DNA of 64,000 bases. Origin: Cydia pomonella (lineage: Eukaryota > Arthropoda > Insecta > Lepidoptera > Tortricidae). Under the pieces are notes generated by a model. That model had not been told where the DNA came from and made no database searches. It worked only from the letters and a program-made list of their open reading frames with translations. This document shows positions 57,601 to 64,000 of the stretch, piece after piece (position 1 is the stretch's first letter; each line of letters starts with the position of its first letter). A program made the position numbers and the translations under genes. The stretch spans positions 9,273,001 to 9,337,000 of the forward strand of contig NC_084725.1 in NCBI RefSeq assembly GCF_033807575.1, written 5' to 3'.

Positions 57601-60600
57601 GCAGCCGCCGCCGCCCGCATACCCAGGACGCGTTCACGTACTCGCTTCCTGTGGGATAGTGGTAATATGTACTTTGTTTTAGGAATAAGTTTGTAATTAG
57701 ACATTACTATTAGCAAAGATATATTGATTAAGATGTGTATAAGACAACTTCGTTCTTCGAATTTTACGGGTAGACAAGATGGCGCTGTACAGCATTTTGC
57801 GGTGACTCCGATTGTCAAAAGTTGATGTTTGACAATTCACCGCAAAACAATATGGCGCAGTACAGCGCCATGTTTTGGATGTCAAACTAAGGGGCACGTT
57901 ATTTTCTTAGACTTACCTTGACCTTGACCTTTCTATTACAATCAATTCTATTTGCTCTTAGTACGGTAAGATGCCGGGAAATGGTTGATTATTTCAGTCT
58001 AATCTGAATTATCAATGCGACAACGAAAAAAATATGTATACCACCTGCAGCGGTATACATAGACGGAAACTAAATGACGAAAAAAAATAATATGAGAAGA
58101 TTATCATTAGTTTTTTCTAGGGCTGAGGCTGATTAGCAATTAAGCGCCACTTACACCATCCCACTAACCCGAGGTGTCATAAAAGTTGGTCATAATATAA
58201 CAGTTTTCAAGTTGAGCTAGTTGTTCTGCGAGCAAATTCCAAGACAATATATAAGTTAGTTGTTTGTGGACCTTCGACGCCGGGCTTGGGCACGAGCATG
58301 ACGCGCGCCGCGTCGCCGGGCAGCGCGGCGCCGGGCCGGTTCTTGTCCGCGTTGTGCGGCGCGCGCGCGCTCGGGGACGCCTCCACGCACGACCGCGTTA
58401 TTAGCTGCAACAATACACATTACTACATTATTATTCACATCACACACGTCTACATTATTCTTGCTACATTATTGCAGCGGCCGGGAGCAATTCGCGGATG
58501 AGTTTCGATTATATATCACGCTTACGTATCCTCCAATCTCAGATACGGAATTATACAATGGGGCAATGCTGCTGACTGTGATATAATGCCTTTATTTAGA
58601 GCCCAAAAGAAAATTGTGCGAGTTTAACGTTAGCCAAGTGACGAGCTGTAGACCCTTGTTTAAAAAAATAGGCCTTTTAACACTTCACTCGATGTATATT
58701 TATATGAAGCATGTGTATTTGTACAGCAATATATGGACCGATTCACTGGACATGTAAATACTCATCCTCGCCCGGCTACAAATATGCTAAAAATTCTTCC
58801 TCCAGGAAATTGTATTTCAAAAACAAGTTTTTATACAAATACCATCTACATAATGGCCCCTAAATTATTTAACAAATTACCGGATTTGCTTATAAAAGAA
58901 CAGCTGTCAATGTTTAAGATAAGGTTAAATAACTTTTACTATTAATTAAAACTTATAGAATATTATAAAATGTAAAATATTTCTAATAATATAGCTGCCT
59001 AAGCTATAATTTTATTATTGTACGTCGCAAGACATGTTACAGAGAACATAAATTGTTTATAACATCTGTATTCATTACCTGTAATGCACAATATATAAAT
59101 AAATGATTCTAAATAATTATTCGACAAAGAAGAATCCACGAATTGCTGTTCCTGTCGAGGCATACATAGTGCTTTTCTACAAACCATCGAGGAAATAAGG
59201 TAGAATAATCATAATTTAAGCACCAACCATCACTCAAATCGAACCGCCACATCAAAAATGTCAAAAATAATTTCCCTCTTTAAAAAACGATGCCTACCCA
59301 ATTATTAAAAAAAGCGGCCAAGTGCGAGTCGGACTCGCCCATGAAGGGTTCCGTACATTTATGACGTATTAAAAAAAAACTACTTACTAGATCTCGTTCA
59401 AACCAATTTTCGGTGGAAGTTTGCATGGTAATGTATACCATATATCTTTTTTAGATTTTTCTTCTGTTATTTTAGAAGTTACAGGGGGGGGACACAATTT
59501 TTTTCACTTTGGAAGCGTCTCTCGCGCAAACTATTCAGTTTAGAAAAAGATATTAGAAACCTAAATATCATTTTTGAAGACCTATCCATAGATACCCCAC
59601 ACGTATGGGTTTGAGGATTTTTTTTTTTTTTTTATGACGTATTAAAAAAAACTACTTACTAGATCTCGTTCAAACCAATTTTCGGTGGTAGTTTGCATGG
59701 CAATGTATATCATATATTTTTTTTAGATTTTTCATTCTGTTATTTTAGAAGTTACGGGGGAGGGGGACACATTTTACCACTTTGGAATTCTCTCGCGCAA
59801 ACTATTCAGTTTAGAAAAAAATGTTATTAGAAACCTTAATACCATTTTTGAAGACCTATCCATAGTATGGGTTTGATGAAAAAAGTTTTTTTGAGTTTCA
59901 GTTCTAAGTATGGGGAACCCCCAAAATTAATTGTTTTTTTTTTCTATTTTTGTGTGAACATCTTAATGCGGTTCATAGAATACATCTACTTACAAAGTTT
60001 GAACAGTATAGCTCCTATAGTTTCGGAAAAAAGTGGCGGTGACATAATCGGACAGACAGACGGACATGACGAAGGGTTCCGTTTTTTGCCATTTGGCTAC
60101 GGAACCCTAAAAAAGTTAAAGGCACAACTTATTCTGCCATTCAGTACCATTCAATATCCGTTTATTCAATATAATTGTGCAATAAAAGCTGTATGTGCAC
60201 GCATCAAATCCTTAAAATAGTATAATAGTTATAGGTATAGTCTTTGATTTTATTAAAGCAATATTCGCACGATCATACACGCCGGTCTTGTAAGAACGAG
60301 ACATGTAAAGTCGTGTATCTTACTCTCTCACTCTATCCTATAGCTTGAAATGATGCAGCCCGCGGCCATATTAATTGCCTGTTTGCGTTTTTCTTAGTGA
60401 ATACATGTCTTTAAAAAGTAAAAAACAATACAGTAATAAATTTCCATCCGCTAAAACACGACAATAATGGTTTGAATTTCTTTAATTTGTGTTTGACTAT
60501 AATGAAAAAGTTTCCGTACTATTTTTGTTACAATAAGGTGAACATTTTCAAGCATATTGGAGATAATAATAATAATTAGCAAAAAAATAAATACCAGAAC

Positions 60601-63600
60601 AAAGTTTATAAAGTGAATGCTCAAGGAAATACTAAGGAATATACAGGAAATAGAGCTTACCAAGAACTGTTTCTCGAGTAGATTGACTGGCGGCGGGCCC
60701 TGATACGTTTGATTCCGGTTCGCTAGTGACCGCATGCGTTCTAGCAACGCGTAATTTTCCACTCGGTTCGCCCTGTTGGTGAGGAAAAACACACATGACA
60801 AAATATCAGTCATTTTTATCAGAATGTCAATGTCTTTATTCCAGTAAAACTAAGGAAAAAGACATTGAAAAAATAAATCTTATGTTGTGTTGTACATATT
60901 GACGACGATATATCGAATAGCCCATCATGTTTAACCCAGGAACACATATTTATGTTAAACACAAATAAATACTCTTACCGAGATTCGGCAGAGTCACTAT
61001 ATAGGCTATATAGGCTATTGAGGCCGTTATAGAAATCAAAGAATATCTCACCTCCTCATCTCCTCCTTCTCCTGATCAGTCATATTGTTATACGCCTGCA
61101 TCTTCTTGCTATACGTGTCCGTCGACCTCGGCGCCAAATCGTACACCCCCTCGCTTTCATCCCCATTTACCATAACCTCTTTAGTCTCATCATCTTCTTT
61201 AACACTCTTACTTTGTTCGCTGTTTAAATCTTCCGTCTTTATCGAGAGTTGACTTCCGTTTTCCGCGTTGTTTTCGCTTACTTCTTTACTCGATTTCAAG
61301 CTGGCTGTCTCACCGTTTTCTATTCCATTTGTCAAGTCATTAACGCTCTTTTGCTTGGTAGGTTTAAGGTCTAAAACGGCTAGCTCGTCTTCGGGGATGG
61401 GTTGGAGTAGTTTGACTAGATATTCCCTCGCTTTCGAGAACTCAACTTCTGTGTTTCCTGAGCGGACGTGCTCGAGTAACGCGTCATGAACGAACACGTA
61501 CTGTTCTTCGGTTTGGACGAGATGGTTTCTTTGGGTGCGCGCGCGACACAGGAACCCTAGAGGGCTGAGGGTTCCGGTGAGCTTGAGTTGGTTGAGTTGC
61601 GCGTCGAGGACTATGTAGGTGCCTGTCCGTCCGACGCCCGCGCTGTTAACAAGAAAAAAAGCTTGTAAAAATATCGATCTATGAGCAAACTTAGACATTA
61701 TTTATTTTTGTAAGATTTCAGGCGCATCCTAAGTTCAATTTTGTTTTTAAAATTTGTGTGAAATACATGGCGTAGCACATGTTATTATTTTATTACGCGG
61801 ACGAGGTTATTAGGCACGCGTCTAGGTCCGTAATTAAGAACCCATAAGCACGATACCAGAAGTTGCAAAATATCAATTTCGCAGTACCAAAATACCGAAC
61901 TGTTTAAATATCAAAACGGTAGGCGACCAGAGTGACTACCCGGTGTTCTGCGAAAATGGTATTTTGTGACTCTGGCGACCTACGACTTTGGTACGTACTC
62001 AGATAGTCCGGTATTTTAAAACTATGAAATTTTTAAACTATTATTTTACAACTGCCGAGAAAGACAGCTGATTTCACGAAAGCTACACCACGAGCGGATG
62101 CCTCGAGCTGCCATACTTAAGCAAAACTTGACCTTAACCTCGTAACACTCACCATACAAAGTTTCCTATTTTTAAGTATAGTAGTTTGGGATGAATTTAG
62201 TTTGTTTGAAAAAGTAATAAAACAAAATAAATGCTACTTTGTTTTGGTTCTAACTAGATTATCATACGAATATGTACATTGAGTCTTACTAGGTTAATCA
62301 TAAGGTACTATCGGGGACATTCGCGGTGAACCACCTTAATGGCGAAATCTTTTGAACGTCTTGCAGGCGGTGAGGCGATAACACAAAAGTGATGACCAAT
62401 AGTATGGCACTTAAAAAAGCAACGGCCGGCATTCGCAAAATAAGATATGGAATCCTAAACGTATTCTAATTGGTTATCTTTATGGGGAGGCGAAATTTTG
62501 CATAAACAAGAACAACTAATAAACTGTCCTTACTGTGTTGTTGAAGTGAAACTTCTTATGCGATTTGCAACAAGGTTGCGTTAAACGTTTAACGCTATAA
62601 TCGGTAACATAAAGTACAACAAACAGTCTTTATTTATTCATAAAGTAAAATTTGGCAGATGTTAATGTTAACGTTAATGTTATTTGAAGTGGAAGCGGAG
62701 GGACTCCACGCACAATTTTTTTGTCTCATTACCTGCTTTTAGCCTTTTCATTATTAAAATAAAGACTTCTAAATGCATCGTAATTGGTTATCTCTATGGG
62801 AGGCGGAGTTTAGCTCGCTCGTAAAGATCGAGGCAAAAAAATTCTGAACTGGTTCACCGCGAAAGCCCCGATTGTAGTATAATCATACAGTATTAGTACC
62901 TGCAATGCACGAGCACGGTGCCGGGGTCGGCGGCGGCCGCCTTCACGAAAGGCAACACGGCCAGCGGGTGGCGCGGCGTGCCGTGGTCGGGCCACACCGT
63001 GTAATGGTATTGCACTATGATGCGGCCGCCCGCGTCCGCTTCGTTCACCGGACTTGCTGGCTCGCTATCCTGTGGACATGAAAAAAATGGTTTATAACAC
63101 ATTTATGGTTAAGCTACACTTGTAACGCTAAGACGTAACCCGCGGCATGTGTCGTGAAGCCGAATGGCGTTTTGCGTCTTGTCATCTCAGCCCATCTCCG
63201 ATATAAGAGGCGAAAATGATTCTAAACTTAAAAGGCATTATAATCCATGAAAGCATGATTCATTCGATAAAAAGAGGACGAAGATATTGTAATGGTAGTT
63301 TTTCCGTTTGGTTGTTAACTTGTTACTAGGGAATGCTCCCGGTACTGAGTTTGTATGGCGAGAACCGGGAATTCCCGGTTCCGGTACTGTATTTGTATAG
63401 AAAACCAATACCGGGAGCACTCCCTAGTTGTTTCCAGGCGCTAAAAACACTAAAGAAATACGTCGATTTTTCGCAGAATTTTCAAGTAATTAAAACAATA
63501 GTTCATCAGGAAGTAAGTAAATAAGTAAAAAAGGTATGTTTACCGATTTAGGGTTGTTGTTCTTGGCCCGCAGATGGCGCACGGTGTAGGCGGCGCGCAC

Positions 63601-63687
63601 GTCCTCGTGCAGCAGCGTGACGTGCACGCCGCCGAACTCCGCGGAGCTGCCGCGCCCGCCGCCCGGCCAGTACATGTCGCATTTGCG
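54330..63687 (-). CDS. Ptp99A: Receptor-type tyrosine-protein phosphatase 99A, cytoplasmic part (8 exons, 5' end outside window)
   Basis: Joined exons in transcript order: 63687-63544, 63069-62900, 61642-61052, 60772-60661, 58404-58272, 57648-57488, 57187-56298, 54609-54330. Every junction has AG acceptor and GT donor and compatible phase; the sum is 2481 nt, 827 codons with the stop. The protein is the tandem phosphatase region of a transmembrane receptor that removes phosphate from tyrosines at the inner face of the plasma membrane, in insects mainly on axons. D1 shows [33 protein letters not shown] and LVQTEEQY. D2 shows KNR, VNASW, WDHTAQ, FWP and LQDDY but no catalytic loop. Block order and wording fit fly Ptp99A as I recall it better than Lar, Ptp10D, Ptp4E or Ptp69D. 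The ectodomain, membrane helix and start of D1 are missing because the window ends. Two or three long disordered insertions are unusual. Assignment to the R5-type (PTPRG/PTPRZ) class is firm; one-to-one orthology is inferred. Confidence 0.9.
54491..54560 (-). repeat. 12-bp in-frame microrepeat inside Ptp99A exon H
   Basis: On the + strand the unit is GGACCGCGCGTC or GGACCGCGCGCC, five to six times. The period of 12 nt keeps the reading frame and encodes repeats of Ala-Arg-Ser-Asp or Ala-Arg-Ser-Gly in D2. Copy number could change without a frameshift. It lies between the lost P-loop and the last helices. Confidence 0.85.
54781..55214. mobile_element. TIR element in the last Ptp99A intron
   Basis: AGGTGGTCCAAAAAACATTT on the left faces TACAAACGTGGACCACCCT on the right. 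Short arms of about 10-13 bp. AT-rich body without a gene. Confidence 0.55.
55353..55670. mobile_element. Foldback element with ~100-bp arms in the last Ptp99A intron
   Basis: GGTCTAAAAACCAACCGAAA ... ATCATTTAGTTCTATGG ... AAACGGAATTCCAT is mirrored by ATGGAATTCCGC ... CCGATAGAACGAAATGAAG ... CCATTGGTTTTTGGACC. Arms of about 100 bp, loop about 118 bp. Confidence 0.85.
55725..56030 (-). mobile_element. LINE 3' end with (GATA)n tail, antisense
   Basis: GATAGATAGATAGATAGATT then TTATTTGGTATTAATCATAC is the reverse of a LINE 3' UTR with a GATA/TATC tail, like the one at 31510-31538. No coding part. Confidence 0.55.
56298..57187 (-). CDS. Ptp99A: Ptp99A exon G: D2 with large disordered insertion
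   Basis: 296 codons plus 2 nt. The acceptor is TTTTTATTGCAG|GAA and the donor GACAA|GTAAGT. It opens with [13 protein letters not shown] and ends with the D2 blocks [19 protein letters not shown] (from about residue 206 of the exon) and [11 protein letters not shown]. In between lie about 200 residues rich in S, P, K, R and E, including [18 protein letters not shown] and a run of five prolines; the usual spacing from FWP to the LQDDY block is about 40 residues. A second expansion of about 35 residues sits before YKNGP. WPD is replaced by WLD. The insertion is fully open and in frame, so it should be translated; its basic S-P clusters could be kinase or SH3 targets (inference). Confidence 0.88.
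57488..57648 (-). CDS. Ptp99A: Ptp99A exon F: D2 VNASW and WDHTAQ blocks
   Basis: 2 nt plus 53 codons. The acceptor is CCCACAG|GA and the donor CCG|GTAACTG. It encodes [20 protein letters not shown], then a proline/alanine-rich loop, then [19 protein letters not shown]. This is the DYINASW...FI.TQ.P....FW.M.WD...Q.VV.L core of a PTP fold with insect D2-type changes (WDHTAQ, as in WDHNAQ of fly Ptp99A). It ends in phase 0 before exon G (ECETFWP). Confidence 0.88.
57779..57871. mobile_element. Foldback MITE, ATGGCGCTGTACAGC ends, in a Ptp99A intron
   Basis: ATGGCGCTGTACAGCATTTTG and CGGTGA are mirrored by TCACCGCAAAACAATATGGCGC and GTACAGCGCCAT; TTGTCAAA / TTTGACAA sit at the middle. 93 bp. 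Confidence 0.8.
58141..58180. mobile_element. Left-end fragment of the GCGCCACTT MITE
   Basis: AAGCGCCACTTACACCATCC and CACTAACCCGAGG match the left end of 7705-7834. The right half is gone. Confidence 0.65.
58272..58404 (-). CDS. Ptp99A: Ptp99A exon E: start of D2
   Basis: 44 codons plus 1 nt. The acceptor is GTATTGTTGCAG|CTA. The donor is GAAG|GTCCAC, a weak GT site, but it is the only one that keeps frame with exon F (G|GA gives Gly). It encodes [20 protein letters not shown] then [13 protein letters not shown], equivalent to the KNR...V.L.P.PGEDGSDYINASW stretch of D2. The tyrosine of the usual KNRY is absent, in line with a non-catalytic D2. The exon is very G+C-rich. Confidence 0.85.
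58510..58990 (+). pseudogene. LINE ORF2 C-terminal fragment inside a Ptp99A intron
   Basis: [16 protein letters not shown] text at about 58534-58575, [13 protein letters not shown] (58585-58625), [17 protein letters not shown] (58689-58736), then [20 protein letters not shown] and [20 protein letters not shown] up to TAA at 58943. The order RYGI..WG, AQKK.IR, YIYE, NKLP is that of CR1/Jockey-type LINE C-termini. Broken by stops, opposite in orientation to Ptp99A. Confidence 0.7.
59313..60117 (+). mobile_element. GCGGCCAAGTGCGAGTCGGACTCGCCC element with an internal duplication
   Basis: Starts GCGGCCAAGTGCGAGTCGGA and ends TTGGCTACGGAACCCTAAAA. Block 59358-59600 (ATGACGTATTAAAAAAAA, CTCGTTCAAACCAATTTTCG, TCTCGCGCAAACTATTCAG) is repeated at 59634-59860, offset about 275 bp. 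The 117-codon frame at 59867-60220 is repeat sequence. The antisense relative is 29803-30330. Confidence 0.82.
60661..60772 (-). CDS. Ptp99A: Ptp99A exon D: D1-D2 linker
   Basis: 1 nt plus 37 codons. The acceptor is CTCACCAACAG|G (completing AGG, Arg) and the donor is TTCTTG|GTAAGC. It encodes [20 protein letters not shown] and ends VNLLEKQFL, which matches the LE-x-Q-[FY] helix that opens the region before D2 in receptor PTPs. Frame and phase agree with exons C and E, which is the main support for this short exon. Confidence 0.82.
61052..61642 (-). CDS. Ptp99A: Ptp99A exon C: D1 P-loop, Q-loop and long acidic linker
   Basis: 1 nt plus 196 codons plus 2 nt. The acceptor GTTAACAG|C completes the serine, giving [17 protein letters not shown]: the phosphate-binding loop with the invariant arginine. 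[20 protein letters not shown] follows (Q-loop and last helix of D1). Roughly the last 110 residues are low complexity, rich in E, D, S, K and N (for example [20 protein letters not shown]), with no fold expected; they sit between D1 and D2, where relatives as I recall them have a short helix-linker. The donor is GAG|GTGAGA. The exon runs from D1 into the linker without interruption, so the insertion is exonic and not a retained intron. Confidence 0.9.
61700..62880. other. Ptp99A intron between exons B and C
   Basis: No exon or clear element. Two diverged direct copies of ATCGTAATTGGTTATCTCTATG / TCTAATTGGTTATCTTTATGG-type sequence with GGGAGGCG (62465-62490 and 62777-62805) point to an old duplicated repeat. 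Confidence 0.45.
62900..63069 (-). CDS. Ptp99A: Ptp99A exon B: D1 WPD loop and first half of the active site
   Basis: 56 codons plus 2 nt. It begins after CATGTCCACAG and ends TGCAG|GTACTA. It contains the WPD loop ([20 protein letters not shown]), whose aspartate is the general acid of the phosphatase reaction, and ends with V-L-V-H-C. The nucleophilic cysteine is therefore the last full codon; the following serine codon is split AG|C with exon C. Both catalytic residues are present, so D1 looks active. Confidence 0.92.
63324..63428. mobile_element. Foldback MITE, ACTAGGGAATGCTCCCGGTA ends
   Basis: ACTAGGGAATGCTCCCGGTA is mirrored by TACCGGGAGCACTCCCTAGT. The centre holds the perfect 18-bp palindrome AACCGGGAATTCCCGGTT. 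TGTT-like sequence flanks both ends. In the intron between exons A and B. Confidence 0.88.
63544..63687 (-). CDS. Ptp99A: Ptp99A exon A: D1 segment with KCDMYWP
   Basis: 48 whole codons (phase 0 at both ends). The acceptor is TTTTTCAG before CGCAAATGC and the donor is TCG|GTAAAC. It encodes R-K-C-D-M-Y-W-P at the start, the conserved strand after the KNRY loop of a classical PTP domain, then [19 protein letters not shown]. It is much richer in G+C than the flanking introns. The preceding exon, with the KNRY loop, lies beyond 64000. This is the first coding exon visible in the window. Confidence 0.9.
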
Positions 63688-63720
63688 CTGAAAAACAATT
63701 ATCAATTTGACCAGAGGCCT

Positions 63721-63827
63721 AATTCTCGAACGGTATTAGACTAATATTATTAGTCCACGAACTGTCAAGTCGTATGGTTTACCATGGCAACACACTAATA
63801 ATATTAGACTTATACCGTTCGAGAAAT
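63721..63827. mobile_element. Foldback MITE, ATTCTCGAACGGTAT ends
   Basis: ATTCTCGAACGGTATTAGAC and TAATATTATTAG are mirrored by CTAATAATATTAGACTTATACC and GTTCGAGAAAT. Arms of about 36 bp. It begins 33 bp upstream (in the intron) of the exon A acceptor. Confidence 0.88.
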
Positions 63828-63852
63828 GGGCCCCAGTAGGGATATGAATTGA

Positions 63853-64000
63853 AAACGAGGTGGCCAAGCGGTAAAAAGACCCGCAAACCTGGGTTCCAAT
63901 CCGGACTCGTACCAATTATATTTAATTTGATATTTATCAGTTGCTTTTCGGTGAAGGAAAACCTTGCAAGGAAACTGGAAGAATAATGAATAGAATCAGA
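63853..64000 (+). mobile_element. tRNA-derived SINE, second family, cut by the window end
   Basis: A box TGGCCAAGCGG (63861-63871) and B box GGTTCCAATCC (63892-63902, one change from consensus), then TTGCTTTTCGGTGAAGGAAA and CCTTGCAAGGAAAC, a body common in lepidopteran repeats. It differs from the SINE at 23516. Confidence 0.75.

Noticed and set aside
57456..57818. Alternative frames over exon F (57453-57818)
   Set aside because: Shadows of the GC-rich exon; they run through the acceptor into the intron.

Overview
The window is animal nuclear DNA, almost certainly from a moth or butterfly (Lepidoptera). Genes are split by GT-AG introns, the non-coding DNA is AT-rich, and the coding exons are strikingly GC-rich. 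The repeats include tRNA-derived SINEs, LINE 3' ends, palindromic MITEs and families starting AGGGTTCCGTA or ending GAGTCCGACTCGCACTTGGCC, all typical of lepidopteran genomes from general knowledge. No bacterial gene, operon or CRISPR array is present. The species cannot be named from sequence alone.

Two host genes face each other tail to tail. On the + strand, the last two coding exons (12692-12790 and 17957-18080) of a gene starting left of the window encode a tyrosine- and proline-rich C-terminus that I do not recognise. On the - strand, eight exons between 63687 and 54330 encode the tandem phosphatase part of a receptor tyrosine phosphatase, by motif and domain order the orthologue of insect Ptp99A (vertebrate PTPRG/PTPRZ group). 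All eight exons join in one continuous frame of 827 codons including the stop. D1 has the WPD loop and the [10 protein letters not shown] signature and should be catalytic. D2 has lost both the catalytic cysteine loop and the WPD proline, and carries very large disordered insertions. The 5' exons (ectodomain, membrane segment, start of D1) lie beyond 64000.

The 36 kb between the two genes, and all the introns, are a repeat graveyard. Main landmarks are: an 84-bp minisatellite with a 254-bp higher-order period (1560-2231); a G-rich polypurine block (3240-3590); many foldback MITEs; a 25-bp tandem array (19945-20385); a LINE with a second LINE inserted into its reverse transcriptase (26750-29580); a MITE built around a 57-bp tandem array (32030-32456); a LINE RT fragment (33590-34690); an apparently complete Tc1/mariner-type transposon with an intact DD41D transposase and about 700-bp terminal inverted repeats (42198-45111); and a very homogeneous 67-bp satellite of about 13.5 copies just beyond the 3' end of the Ptp99A gene (52776-53681).

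Confidence is high for the Ptp99A exons, the DD41D element and the tandem arrays. It is moderate for the MITE and LINE/SINE fragments, whose names come from internal copies in this window and from memory, and low for a few possible orphan exons and promoters.
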